Notes: generated by a model from the sequence alone, not told the origin. A stretch of DNA of 64,000 nt from Cladorrhinum sp. PSN259 (GCA_033725935.1 MU867103.1:1-64000), one strand, 5' to 3'; counted from the first letter of the stretch, positions 33,917 through 45,473 are shown. Numbers and translations: made by a program.

Positions 33917-34740
33917 ATGCACTCCCATCTCGTCGCCCTCATCGCCTCGGCAGCTCTCGTCGCATCCCAAAACACCAACCTCCAGACCGTCTTCCCGGTT
34001 GCCACAACCACCACCAACCTCGCGGCCGCCAGGACTCTCTCGGCCGGCGAGTCCTTCGACGGCGGCATGAAGCAGTGGGATCGCAGCCCGTCCACCTGCA
34101 GCGAACAGGCCGAAGGAGGCGACAAGGACGCGGTATTCATCCTCCAGGACGGTGCGACCCTGAGCAACGTCATCATCGGCCCCAACAACGGCGAGGGAAT
34201 CCACTGCAAGGGCAAGTGCACGCTTAACAATGTGTATGTGTTTTTTTTTCTCCCACTCTCCCTCCCCTCAACGCAACACCACTTTTCTAATTCTGCTGTT
34301 GTAAAATAAATAGTTGGTGGACAGACGTCTGCGAAGACGCAGCAACGTTCAAGCAGACCTCTGGAGTCTCGTACGTGAACGGCGGCGGCGCCCGCGGGGC
34401 TTCAGACAAGATTTTCCAGCACAACGGGGCGGGAACGCTCGCGGTAAAGAACTTTTACGCCAAAGACAGCGGCAAGCTCTACCGCAGCTGCGGCAACTGC
34501 GGAACGCAGTACACGAGGCACTCGACCTTCACAAACGTCAAGACCGACGGCGTCAAGCTGCTCGCTGGCGTCAACGCAAACTACGGCGACACGACCCAGA
34601 TCAAGAATTCTTGCGTGCTCAACGGACAGATTTGCAATATCTTTACGGGTAACAATAGCGGCAAGGAGCCCACCAAGATTGGGACCGCTCCCTCGGGCAC
34701 TGTTTGTGTTGCCGAGGCTGTCAAGACTGCCGGATGCTAA
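33917..34740 (+). CDS. Pectate lyase, polysaccharide lyase family 3
   Basis: Exons 33917-34233 and 34314-34740 (80-nt intron GTATGT..AATAG), 247 aa. Signal peptide MHSHLVALIASAALVASQ. PL3 signatures: DAVFILQDGATLSNVIIG, then GEGIHCKGKCTLNNVWWTDV joined across the intron, then CEDAATFK, and a Cys-rich C-terminal half (YRSCGNCGTQ). Length fits single-domain PL3 enzymes. Role: secreted, calcium-dependent beta-elimination of pectate in plant cell walls. The intron removal creates the VWWTDVCEDA core, which supports the splice sites. Confidence 0.95.
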
Positions 34741-35136
34741 AAAACAGTCTTCATACCGTACGTACGTACGTGCACACACAGCATAGCTTGTGTGCAGATT
34801 TCATGTAAATAGTTACACCTTTTGTATATTCCTGTTCAAGTCAAGCGTTATCGGGCATAACCGGAAGACCTTTTGTATATACAAGCAGTACGAATCACGC
34901 CTGTGAGACCTTTATCAAGTGACAGTCCTGTCGAAAGTATATTCAACTCCCTCGCTGTTGAAAATGATATACATGAAGAGATAGTAATGCAGGCGAACAT
35001 TTTCCTTCGCTGCAAACACCCCAAACACCATGCCACTAATAAACTTCCATTTGCCAGATTCCCACCGGGTCGTTTCACATATCATATTCTGTAAAAGGAA
35101 AATGTACATAATCATGCTTTTTAATGATACGTACAC
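34741..35136. other. Convergent intergenic gap with dispersed motif
   Basis: Lies between the pectate lyase and the Zn2Cys6 gene. Holds copy B of the dispersed 25-bp motif. CCTTTTGTATAT occurs directly on both sides of that copy (about 34818-34829 and 34869-34880). Confidence 0.6.
34844..34868 (+). repeat. Dispersed 25-bp motif, copy B
   Basis: Identical over 25 bases to the reverse complement of 7297-7321. It is bracketed by 12-bp direct repeats CCTTTTGTATAT, so a small insertion or duplication event is possible. Confidence 0.8.
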
Positions 35137-37779
35137 CTACACCAAGCTCATAAACCCACCACCCCTAACAAAGTTCATCTGATGCCTTCCAAAGTCCATC
35201 CAGTTATGCAGCTCAGCTTCTTCATCTTCAATGGGCTGTTGTTGCTGCTGCCCGGCCATCATTCCCTGTCCCATCCCCCCGTGTCCGAGAATGTGATGAT
35301 CAATAACAACAGCAGGGTTGGTATTCACTGGGGCGGCCCTCTCCAGCCTCATGAGCACATCAATAAATTTGTTGAGATGTTCTTCGGCCTTCAAAGCAAC
35401 AGGCCCCTTGCGATCCTGCGTCCCGTTTACGAGTGTCGAGGCAACCTGTCTAATCTTGTTGATCAGAGATCCGCCATTGGGTTCCATATTGCGTTGCGAA
35501 ATTGTTGCCAGAACGATAAGGAGATGTCGAACAATAAGCTCCCGCTCATCCAGCATATGAGCATCGATGGGGTCCGCGTGATTAGCTGCGGTATGTAGGG
35601 CGGCGGCCGCGATAGACTTACTCACGGCATCGCCTGATGCCCCACTGGGGCCGTCAACTCTATTCTCGGCGGCCAGGGCTTGTGCTTGGGCGGCTTGCAT
35701 TCGAGCGTGTTCGCGATGGGCGTCGCGGAGGTTGAGGTAGCGCTCGACGTAGTAAGAACGAGTAGCAATCTGAGAAGCGTAGATGTTGGCCTTTTGAATC
35801 TCGTATTGCAGGTGTCGGCGTTGGTCAGGGCCACCGTTGGATTGGAGCGTTGGGTATGTAGGCGGACAGTAGAATATGCTGGGGCTTGGCTCAAACACGT
35901 TCATCGCAGGACCATTCGTGGCAAGATTGTTCATCAACGCTAAATTGGCCTCGCTGTGGTCCATATCGAGGTTGATAGTGAGCTCGCGCGGTAGGCCATC
36001 CATGATGCGCTTGACAGCGCTGAGGCAGTCCTCGAGCATTGCCTTTTGGTCGTGGAAGGGTAATGATGATATCCCATATGATAGCTCAACGCTGACGAGC
36101 CCGTTCATGGTCATGTATATCTTGATGCCTTGGTTGAACCCCGTCAAGAGCGACACAAGCCCATCGGGTTGACATAGTATCTGGTCTCGAAGGATGTAAT
36201 CGTCGTCAACTTCGGCAGGGAAGTCTGGGTATGGTTCATTCGGCGTTGGTGGAGGGAAAACAATCTCTCCGTGAGGAGCGCCAATCTGAACCATGGAGCG
36301 TACGCCGAGAAACATGCACCAAAAGATGCGCTTTCCTAACTGATCTTCGATATGATTGAATGGTGGTCCACGGTAGGTGATGCCGTAATTGTTGGAGCCC
36401 ATGTCCCTTGGCTTGTGGTACCCCATCTCCCTTATCAATGTCATGGTCTCGGCCATAAAGCGTTTGCATACCTTCATCTGCATCAAGTATCCGGCGGCGA
36501 GCCCAAGGAAATAGCTTGTTGCGGCATCGTAGACAGTGGCATCCTCTTTGAGGTAAAAGTTCTGCCCACGAGCGGCAAGAGCAATTTCTCTACACCGTTC
36601 AATGAGCGTAACGGCCTTTGGATACATGCTGATGCCGTGCGGTTGTGATTTGATACGAAGACGCGCGGTGCGCGGAAAAGATGCAACCAAAACTCCCACC
36701 ATGCTCGCAAGCAGAGCAAGAAAATCCCTGTTTGTCCGATCCTCCCGGTTTGCGAACGAGTGTCTGAAAGTCGGCTCGTGCGGGAAGGGTGCGAGAGGGT
36801 GGATGTAGGTGAAGAAGTCGTCGACGAGTTGGGCCAGCACCGGAAAGGGTGCAATCATCTCGGCATCGAGTACCATCTGTGTATCTTGGCCACCCGATAT
36901 TGACATTAGGGTTTCGGCGGCATTGTGCGGACTTGGGCTAATGTTTGGCTCAAGTCGAGGTTGCTTTGCTGCCTTTGCCGCCTCTGCATGTTTGTTGGGA
37001 GGACCTCGACGCTTCATAGTGCGGTTGAAGGTGCAATCGACATTTAGATCGGTACATGGCCGGCATGGCTGTGTCTCGTTACATTTTACTTTCCGCTGAC
37101 TGCACATATCACAGGCCCGCCGCAGACGTGTTTGTTTTGGAGGTGGTGTTGTCCCGGATCCGACTGCCTGGAGAGGTGCGCCAGGAGACGCGACGAGGTA
37201 TCCGGCATTATCAGGAGGTGGCGCATACTGGGTTGTGGTTGCCGGAGGCGGGGATGGCCTCAAGGACAGAGATGCTGTTTGTGTGTGTATCTGTTGTTGT
37301 GGGAGAGGAGGTGCCGAGACTGCGGCTTGCAATGCCTGGAGATTGTGGTGGGCGTGGGCGTGAGCATGGGCAGCTGCAAGGGCGGCGGCAGCATCTGCAG
37401 CGAATTGTGGATGGAGTGGTGCTGTTGGTGTTGCCGCTGCTCTCAGGGAGGGATCGGTCTGTTCGACGGAATTATTGAGATGGTCGAGGTGGACATTTTC
37501 GGCGGCATGTTGATGATGATGGCGTTCGACTGTGGTCTCGGAACCATGCGTTGTGGTTTGTTGTTGTTGTTGTTGATGCGGTTGTGGTTGTTGTAGATCA
37601 TTTAATTCGGATGTGGGGATCGCAACGCCAGCGTCAGTGGTCGTGATTGTGGAGGTGGAGGTGGTCGGCGCCGTAGTTATGGTAGCGACAGCGGCAGCGG
37701 CAGCAGCAGCGGCGAGCTCGGTGTGGTGGTCGGTGTTGTCGGTGGCCGATGGCGGCGGCGGTGGATAGCTCGATGACAT
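35137..37779 (-). CDS. Zn2Cys6 transcription factor with fungal-specific regulatory domain
   Basis: Single-exon minus-strand frame, 880 aa from the ATG at 37779 (the upstream in-frame codon is not ATG). The first ~220 residues are low-complexity: Ala, Thr, Gln and His/Ala repeats. The binuclear cluster is RACDMCSQRKVKCNETQPC, then RPCTDLNVDC at about 223-250, spacing C-x2-C-x6-C-x5-C-x2-C-x6-C, followed by a basic linker MKRRGPPNK. A middle homology region begins VLAQLVDDFFTYIHPLAPFP and runs through the HIEDQLGKRIFWCMFLG block. The tail has a Gln run and an acidic patch. Role: nuclear DNA-binding regulator, probably at CGG-containing sites. Targets unknown; I do not equate it with a named regulator. 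Confidence 0.93.
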   Translation of the reverse strand: MSSSYPPPPPSATDNTDHHTELAAAAAAAAVATITTAPTTSTSTITTTDAGVAIPTSELNDLQQPQPHQQQQQQTTTHGSETTVERHHHQHAAENVHLDHLNNSVEQTDPSLRAAATPTAPLHPQFAADAAAALAAAHAHAHAHHNLQALQAAVSAPPLPQQQIHTQTASLSLRPSPPPATTTQYAPPPDNAGYLVASPGAPLQAVGSGTTPPPKQTRLRRACDMCSQRKVKCNETQPCRPCTDLNVDCTFNRTMKRRGPPNKHAEAAKAAKQPRLEPNISPSPHNAAETLMSISGGQDTQMVLDAEMIAPFPVLAQLVDDFFTYIHPLAPFPHEPTFRHSFANREDRTNRDFLALLASMVGVLVASFPRTARLRIKSQPHGISMYPKAVTLIERCREIALAARGQNFYLKEDATVYDAATSYFLGLAAGYLMQMKVCKRFMAETMTLIREMGYHKPRDMGSNNYGITYRGPPFNHIEDQLGKRIFWCMFLGVRSMVQIGAPHGEIVFPPPTPNEPYPDFPAEVDDDYILRDQILCQPDGLVSLLTGFNQGIKIYMTMNGLVSVELSYGISSLPFHDQKAMLEDCLSAVKRIMDGLPRELTINLDMDHSEANLALMNNLATNGPAMNVFEPSPSIFYCPPTYPTLQSNGGPDQRRHLQYEIQKANIYASQIATRSYYVERYLNLRDAHREHARMQAAQAQALAAENRVDGPSGASGDAVSKSIAAAALHTAANHADPIDAHMLDERELIVRHLLIVLATISQRNMEPNGGSLINKIRQVASTLVNGTQDRKGPVALKAEEHLNKFIDVLMRLERAAPVNTNPAVVIDHHILGHGGMGQGMMAGQQQQQPIEDEEAELHNWMDFGRHQMNFVRGGGFMSLV

Positions 37780-38776
37780 GGTTTCTCGTCTCCTGATTCG
37801 ACACGTCAAATTACAGATTAACGCGCTTTCACGGCTTCACTCCGGATGATTATTTTCAGCCCGGCGCGCTGGCGAGTTTTCGGAGAAGATCCGGTAGAAT
37901 CGCGGAAGTTTCTGCAAGGTGCTCTGTGCTCGCACGAGGTAAAAAAGAAACCAAGCAGGGGTTTGCCAAATCTGATGCATATCACGTGACTATTTTCTCT
38001 GATCTTAACTTCTTCCTGCAATTGGATTTGGAAATTTGGAATTCAGCATTTCCAATTCTTCCTAATTTGGAAAGCACTGTCAGGGTGCATCAAAAATTAA
38101 AGTTTCCCCGGAGGGATTCGCTCAGCCTGGACCTCAGCTTTTTAGTTGGATTCCACTCCAAATTCCAACAATTTCTCATATCAATGCACCACAATATATT
38201 GTTCGTCTCGTCTCAACTCTTCCCTCGGACTATCGTCAGCCACACGATCCTTCCGTCGCTGAAGAAATCCTAAATTCGACCACAACACTTAGAGCTCTTT
38301 GGCCTTGACCATGGCGACGATGGTGATAGCAGGAATACTATCAGCGGCGTCATCGGAGCAACGGGGTCGTCAAAGATGTTGTGTTTTTGGCCCGTCTCTC
38401 ACCGTCGCACTGATTCTGAACGATAACGCCTTAAATGTTTTCCGAGCCTGGGGAATTGCAAGGGCTTACAGGGCCGGCATCACCGCGAAGGCCATTTATC
38501 ATGCCAGCCTTCACGGCTTGGGTGGGTGGCGGCTGGGCTGCCTCTGATCCGCATCAATTTTGTCCCATTATGGCGTAGCCAACTGGAGGCATGGTGACAA
38601 CCAGGTTAGTATCCTCTTCCTGTCTTGCTGATGAGCACCAACAACGAATCCTTTCCGACCGGGGGCAGAGACAAAAAATATCAATTTTATACATGTGCGA
38701 TTCAATGCGAGGCCAGTCTAGCAACCAACCCGCAAAGTTCTTCTATATCCCCGATTCCCCATCAAGCTTGGTTCCA
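37780..38776. other. Intergenic region upstream of the Zn2Cys6 gene
   Basis: Long 5' region of the regulator gene; only short frames without domain resemblance. No repeat recognised. Confidence 0.5.
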
Positions 38777-39330
38777 TCATGGTGATGTCAACTGCCACGC
38801 ATCAATAGCCACATACCCAGTGCCCGACTTCAAAATGCCCACTGCGACGGCGTTGTTGAGCCAATAATACTTGGTGCTACCAGTCTCAAAGTGTAAATGC
38901 AGGTGGAGGCGGCCGTCCGACTGCGCCGGTCCTTCAGTGCGAATGAAGATATGGGCATTATCGTCTGTTTGCAGATGATACCGCGTGTCGGCCGAAAATG
39001 TACCGCTCCTGTCAGTCAAGCCCCAGTCGGCGCCGAGATTGAGAACCTTGCCTGTTTCCTGTATCAGTCTAAAGCTGGGCAGACCTGCATGGTTGAAGGA
39101 TGTGACATACCGGACAGCTTGGGACCTGAAAAGGTTCCGCCAGTGATGGGGATGACGGTACGAGTTCCATGGGGACCTTGGCCGACTGCAAGGGAGGTAC
39201 CTAATGTGCAGTTTAGGGAGTAAAGGAAGGTCAGACCCGGCGATTTGGGTGTTGCCTGTCCATTTGCCAAGCCTCCAGACATGGAGAGGCCAACCAGGGT
39301 GGCAAACAAGGTGCTTACAGGCAGCTGCAT
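38777..39330 (-). CDS. Secreted DUF3237-family protein
   Basis: Minus-strand exons 39330-39111 and 39051-38777 (59-nt intron GTATGT..AACAG), 164 aa. Signal peptide MQLPVSTLFATLVGLSMSGG. The body has the DUF3237 pattern: IPITGGTFSGPKLSGKVLNL, then GADWGLTD, RYHLQTDDNAHIFIRTEGPA and the C-terminal NNAVAVGILKSGTGYVAIDA. The fold is a small beta barrel with no established enzymatic role. The intron sits within the conserved GGTFSGP..G-K-V-L block and its removal restores it. Confidence 0.85.
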
Positions 39331-40801
39331 GACGGCCGATCTTCAGGGGGTTGCAAGTAATTCTGGTGCGAATAATCTGATGACAAAATGATGCTGACAA
39401 TCAGATTCGGCCGATATAGAGTCATCTTCAGGTTCCCCTCAGCTTCTTTTATACCCATCGGCTCTCGCCAAACAGCGCCATCGTGCCAGTTTTCTAGCGC
39501 AAATATTTTGATGCCGCGCTTGAGTACCGTCCTGACGGAACGCGGTAGCGGATGTATCCCGGAGGATTTGCGGATATGTCCAAGTTACCGAGTTTGGACT
39601 GGCTTTGTGAATCGTGCAGAGGCGTCCCAATTATATCCTGCGGGGAAAGGTCGCTTACGCCTGGCTGTATCATCTTGACATTTCCTTGGCCTGGCGCCGG
39701 CTGAATCGGAAGATGCCCATCTGCCGCGGGGGAACACCCAGCTTTCCCGAAACGGACAGATATCTCCGAAGACCAAGAGTGGGGCGTTGCGTGAAAGACC
39801 CGTGCAGGAATCGTGCCAACAACGTTGCGGGCCAGGCTGGCAGGGGTCATCTGTCTGCATAGTCCTTGTGCCCAACCGCCGGGAGGGGGAGAACTACACT
39901 CAAGTTGGAAGAAGGAAGGTATTCATTCCATTCATGACGATCTGCGCCACATATGCTTATCGTGGGAGCTAGGCAACTCAATAATTCTACGCCCGAGTCG
40001 CCAACGGCGTCATGAATCGGTCCCCCACAGAATCCAGTGTGGAATTAAGGGGGTTCACTCGCTCGTTCGCCACCAAAACATGTGTGCCTGGTATCGTAAT
40101 GGTCCGCTGTTACTCGTAGCCCTTTCTTCGTGTGCTGGTTGAAAGGAGCTCTGACAATAAGGCTGTCAGTAATGGTCGGATAGTCTTTCAAACAAATTCT
40201 AGTGAATCCTGTCATTTTGAGTACATGTGCTCCATCCGAGGTGTAGGTTACTCATGGGGCAACTACTACCAAGTCACACTGCCTCCCGGGCGAGTAACTC
40301 AATGGGGTTCGTACCTCGTGGCATGTAATTCGTGGCCTCAGACCCAGCTAACCAATCATTGGCCTGCTACCCCGAGATGGGCGTGTCTTATCATGGCAAG
40401 GCGCTGCAAGGTCCTCACGGACACTGTTTAAAAAATCCATTTTGCGTCCTCGCCGGGGTTGATGCCTGATCGAATATGAGGGAATTTTACGAATCCTCGA
40501 AAGGAGCAACTTCACCTAATACAGGTTTGGCCCGGTCTGATCTTTAGACACAAAAGCAGAGAGATATGATTCTACCTTAGTCATGATCATCTCAGCCTGG
40601 GAGGTTGACACGGGCGGGTAGACACACACAATGAGTGCACAACCTTCCAAACGCCGCCTGAGTCACCGCCCGTCAGTATCCAGTGCACATACATATAAAC
40701 CCATGAGCCGGCACTGGGGTTCGAAAGGCTGAGCAACAGACTCCACCAACAGTTTCTGGACGAGCTACCATACAATAACCACCGTTAGCAATTCTAGAAA
40801 C
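39331..40801. other. Intergenic region, DUF3237 to Nudix gene
   Basis: Divergent promoters at the two ends. A 99-codon frame at 40132 lacks an ATG-supported domain. Nothing else recognised. Confidence 0.5.
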
Positions 40802-41975
40802 ATGGCTTCCAACAAACAACAGCCTTCATATACCATGCTTGACCTAGTCAACATCGTGGACACGTACGTGGGCACCTTCTTGTCACTTCTACTAACCATA
40901 CCAGGCTGTTTACTTTTGTTACTTTTATCCGCTCATAACTCTCAGCCCATTGCCTCCCCGCTATTTCGAGTTTTAGAATCTCTATTCTTGTTTCCTTCCT
41001 TCTAACTCGACGTGCAACAGATGGCCATACCCTTCCTCGCCCAACTACCAAAACCACCTCGCGTCCTACTATACTCTCCACATCGCACCCTACCCACTAC
41101 CCATCGGCCACCTCCACCGTGAGTTCGTATCCCGCATCCCATGGCCTGCCAACCTCTGGACCATCTCCCACGCCAACAGAACCATAACACTCACGCCTCT
41201 CGGTCCATCAACCTTTGAATCCCGCACCGAAGCAATGCGCCTCACCCTCAGAGCAGGCAACGCCGCTCCAAATCCCGTTCGGTCCCTCCGACGGTGGACA
41301 GGCGAAGACTTTCCCTTGTTTTACCCGCCCACCCGCGAGATCGTACTCAAACTCGACGGCTGCGGCGTCGACATGCTGGGCGGGATCAACGAGAGCGTTT
41401 TTCTCATAGCCTACGTCAAGCCACATGCTGCTGAGCAAGGGGATGAACATAAACTCTGGATATCCCGTCGCGCGGCGTGGAAGAGCGCCTACCCAAAAAT
41501 GTGGGACTGCACGGCCGGAGGAGGACTAGCGTGGGGAGAAACTCCCCTCGACGGTATCGTTAGGGAAAGCTGGGAGGAGGTTGCGCTGCCCAAGGGGTTT
41601 ATCAGAAGAGGAGCAAAGTACGTCGGGGAGAATACTTTCCAGCTGTGCAGGACCGAGTTGGGGGAGGAGGGGTGTCAGTTGCAGGTTCAGCACTTGTTTG
41701 AGGTTGAGCTCCATCCTCTTGTGGAAAATGATGAGTTGATAAAGCCGGATCCGGAAAAGGCACCTACTGAGGAATGCATGGAGGTTCGGTTGATGGGTGT
41801 TACGGAGGTGAAGAGGAGGATGAGGGACGGGGAGATGAAGCCCGGGGCTGCCATGGTTGTTTTGGATTGGATGGTCAGGTGGGGGTACGTCAGTGAGGAG
41901 ACCGAAGGGAAAGAGGAGTTTGAGGAGATTAAGGCGCGGTTGAAGAGGGGGTTGGTTATTCCTGTTGTTTTTTGA
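40802..41975 (+). CDS. Nudix hydrolase with DUF4743-like N-terminus
   Basis: Exons 40802-40863 and 41021-41975 (157-nt intron GTACGT..CAACAG), 338 aa. The short first exon gives MLDLVNIVDT joined to WPYPSSPNYQ, the typical N-terminus of thiamine-pyrophosphokinase-related Nudix proteins. The Nudix box is GGGLAWGETPLDGIVRESWE followed by EVAL (about 185-208). It follows GX5EX7REUXEEXGU except that the late Gly is Ala, common in this subfamily. The preceding LWISRRAAWKSAYPKMWDCT is the family's substrate-side strand. Likely cytosolic or mitochondrial; acts on a nucleoside-diphosphate-type or oxidised thiamine-like compound in characterised relatives, not established here. Confidence 0.9.
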
Positions 41976-42682
41976 TTGGGATTTTGGAATGTTTCTCTTT
42001 TTTGTGACTTTGTACAGTACCTACCTCTATCTGCTTTTTCTTTCTTCTCTTTTTTAATTCTTGTTTTTTACCTTGCCCTTTCTGTACTTTTACTTTATTC
42101 TTTCCCCGGGCTTTAGTTTACTTGGTAGCATGCCAGTGTAAGGTGCCATCAATGATCAGTTCTCTCAACCTCTCTCATTGCTCCTGCCCAGTTGATGTTT
42201 GCCATCTTTACCATTCATACCATGAACGGGGCTCGATGAACTGTTTGTCCTTATCATCTGCTTGTGTTTGGTCCAAGTCTAATCAAGGCCATGATGACAG
42301 TACGTCCCAGTTAGTAACTACTGATTTGTAACGTAATACTCGGTGCCATGATCTTTGTGATATTTGCACAAATCAGTCAGGTCGTAACATCCACAGTTGA
42401 ACCACGTGGCTCACTTCTCACATACGAGGGTAACCTCGTCTCAGTTACCGGGTAGTGACCCCCCACTCCGTGAGTACCAAAGCACAATAAACCCAAAGAT
42501 GAAAAAAAAAAAAAGAAACCTCCCGAGCTTGACATCACTCGTATCTTTTGTCCTTCTCGACACTCTTTCTCACTGCAACCACCCAGACAACAAACATTTT
42601 TTCTCACTGCAACCACCCAGGCAACAAACATTCTTTCTCGAACACAAGAAAAGTCTTTCCCCACCAAACAAAACAACAAACA
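41976..42682. other. Intergenic region with pyrimidine-rich tract
   Basis: 3' flank of the Nudix gene (T-rich tract around 41990-42110) and promoter of the nucleotidyltransferase-like gene. A direct repeat TTTTCTCACTGCAACCACCC / TTCTCACTGCAACCACCCAG precedes the next start (about 42565-42625). Confidence 0.55.
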
Positions 42683-43905
42683 ATGGAAGACGAAGTCGAG
42701 GACGACCCCCGACGAAGTCTAGTGGCCCTATCGGACATCCTCCTCGAAGGCCTCATCAAATACAGGTCCGTCACATCGAGAGCAGCCTTTACACATACGA
42801 CTATTCATTATCCCGGCTCGGCTCTCAACAACCGAGCCCGCTTCGCTAAATCCCTCTTCCCACGGCCTGACAAGCCAGATGATGCCGGAGCTGAAGAAGA
42901 AGAAGATGCCGAAGATGAAGAACTTCCCCTCGTTTACCCCGACCCGGTCGACAAAAGCTGCCACAGGAACAGACTAATAATCTTCAAGGGCAACTTCAAC
43001 CCGCCCCACGCGGGGCACGTACAAGCTCTCTGCTCGGCGTTTGAACCTCGCGTGGCTGCGACGATGCCCTTCATGGCCGCTTTGATCATCATAACGCGGA
43101 ATCCGGACGACGGTACAAAGCCTAGCAATTTTGAGGTCAAGGAGAGGGCGAGGATCTGGCGGGAGATTATCAAAAACACGGAGCTGCTATCCGGCCTCGT
43201 GGCCGTGTATCCCGACGAGGTCAATGACATTGTCAGCGACACGGTGGCGTGGGGTAACCTGGCGGCGGAAACGTACGAGACGGCACGTTTGAGTGCTTTT
43301 ACGCTCGAGTATGTGCCGCTGGTCGGCGCTGATGTTGTCAGGGGTGGTTCGGGCAACCCGGTGTATCCGCCTCCGGCGTATGACTGGGGACCGAGGGGCT
43401 GTGATGTTGGAATGCTGTTACTGACTGATGCGTCGGTCGATGCCGTGTTTCGGAGGTACGAGAATCGGCGGCATTAGGTATGCGAGGCGCTGGATCCGAG
43501 GTCCGGGTATGAGACCTGGCGTTTTTTTCGAAATTTTTATGTTATACGTGAGTTTTTTCTCTTTTCCTCCCCTCCCCCTCCCCCTTTTTAACTGGGCAAC
43601 AATGTAGAGATTATATGTGGGCAAGCTAACTGATGCGGTTGGGCCGTGGTGTTATAGGGCCCGCCGCCGTATGTGTTGGAGTTATTGCGCTTTTCGACAC
43701 GTCTGGTCCCAACGGTAAACGGATCGTGTTCATGGCGAGGAGTGCGCTCCAGTCAAGGGCGAGAAGGTACAATTCAGAAGACATAAGGAGGGTCGTTGCT
43801 TACAAGGACATAAGTGAGTGGGGTGAGGATCCGGGAGGGCTGTGGATGTTGGAAGGGCCTCGTAAGAGGGATATTTACGCGTCGCCGGGGCGTCTCATGT
43901 CATGA
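42683..43905 (+). CDS. NMN-adenylyltransferase-like nucleotidyltransferase, interrupted by one TAG
   Basis: From the ATG at 42683 the frame runs 264 codons to TAG at 43475-43477. Core motif FKGNFNPPHAGHVQAL (about 101-116) is the HIGH-type nucleotide-binding site of cytidylyl/adenylyltransferases. VKERARIWREII and VGADVVRGG also fit. After the TAG the same frame continues open (VCEALDPRSGYETWR) to a consensus donor GTGAGT at 43548. With acceptor ATAG at 43657 the phase matches, and the next exon (43658-43905) reads GKRIVFMARSALQ..YNSEDIRRVVAY, resembling the family's C-terminal S-x-x-IR helix. So either the gene has one nonsense codon, is read through, or the base is wrong. If translation ends at TAG the product is a C-terminally truncated 264-aa protein. 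Confidence 0.7.
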
Positions 43906-45473
43906 GTTGGGATTTCGGTTGCAAGGGAAGTATTGATAAAAAGAATTGTGTAAAGTATTGAAAGCGGAAAACACCATTCTGATAGTACATGTAGCTCTTG
44001 AGCTTAAAAAAAAAAAAAAAAAAAAAGGTCATCATTCGAATCATCATCTCCGTCCAGTTCCCAGCCCCGAACTGTCTCGTTTTGTTCTCCCATGTTGCCT
44101 TCTTCATCCTCATACATCACACTGCCCATCAAGTCAGCGAAAACCTGCTTTAGTTCTGGTGTCGGTTGGCGCTTGTTGAGAATGCTCCAAGGTGACGTGT
44201 GCTGATTACCCCGAGGGAGCCTCTTCATCTTGATCTTTAAGATTATTACCTAACCCAGGTCCGTCTAAAATCCTCGGAAAGCTGACCTTCTACGGCCGGC
44301 TCCTACTACAGAACAAGAATAAGCCTTTGCCCCTAAAAGACCGTTATATCAGTGACTTTTAGGTATAGAGAGCGCGCAGCAGCAAGTCAAAAAAAAAAGA
44401 AAAAAAGAGATCGAGGCCTCTGTGGAAGGTCATGTGGCTCCAGAATATCACGGGAAGCTACCACAAGCCTCCGGCCTTGAGAATTAGAATGATCACGTGA
44501 ATTCTCTCAGTCTGGCGGCTCCTATCTCGCCCCCCCCCCCCCCCATCATTAAAAGAGACATTAGCCGCTGCTTTTGCAAGCCAGAGGGCCCAAAATAACC
44601 CCAAAAAAATCAAGAAGTTCAGGCTCCGCCGTCCCTGTACCAAGAGAGAGATTCTCTACAGAGATGGACCGTAGGAGGCAGCCCTCTTCGTGGAAAGATT
44701 GGCTGGAAGACTCACTACATGAAAGATAATAAGCAAGTGTCTGCAGGCATCTACAGACAAACATCGCGAAGGAACCATTATACAGCAGAAAGACTCCTCA
44801 CCTGGCGGAATACACCGAAAAAGAGCTTCCTCTTCCACTTAAGACCTACTACGACGACAAGAAACATCCATGCCGAGACCTCTTCAAGAAGGCAATGGAT
44901 GCTTACATGCAAAGCCACCAGAGGATGAGATCTTGCGAGGTCGGGTCCCACAAAAAGGCCAAAGACAACATATCCTCGAATGCATATAGTTGTGGCCGTA
45001 CAAGTTCAACAAGCACGGTTACCAACATCTATCATTCAAGATGGAGTCGACATACTGTTGGGCATTGCGGTATAGGATATCAAGAAGGGTATATTAAAGT
45101 CTGGTAACCAGGTGTAATTAGATCCAAATTGAATAGACTGGAGCCAGTAGAACATAAGTAGGTGTTTTCGAAGAGTTAATTTGTAGTACATTTTAGGTTT
45201 AAAGCGTACTACCAATTATTCCCGTCCCGAAATCATGACGACCCTAGGTATCAGCAAAGTCTATAGTATAGGACAAGAGGAAGATTAGAATATCGTATCA
45301 ATACAGATAAGCAAAGGACTTATTCTTGTTTTTAACTTTCAGCGTTATGGGGCATAACGGGAAGAACAAAAGACTTATAATAATTATTGAAAATATGGTC
45401 TCAAACGAATGCTGGAAGAACGGAGCAAAATGGGATTTTAGATTGCAAACACACCTGGTACTCACAAAGCTAT
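43906..45473. other. Gene-free stretch with homopolymer tracts and motif copy C
   Basis: Includes an A20-like run (about 44006-44026), a C run (about 44530-44544) and the third copy of the dispersed motif (45341-45365). Small frames in between have no recognisable domain. Confidence 0.5.
45341..45365 (+). repeat. Dispersed 25-bp motif, copy C
   Basis: AGCGTTATGGGGCATAACGG then GAAGA: two substitutions relative to copies A and B. It lies 109 bp beyond the 3' end of the patatin-NB-ARC-ankyrin gene. Confidence 0.7.

Noticed and set aside
36809..37596. Long plus-strand frames antisense to the Zn2Cys6 gene
   Set aside because: Shadow of the GC-biased, repeat-rich coding strand.
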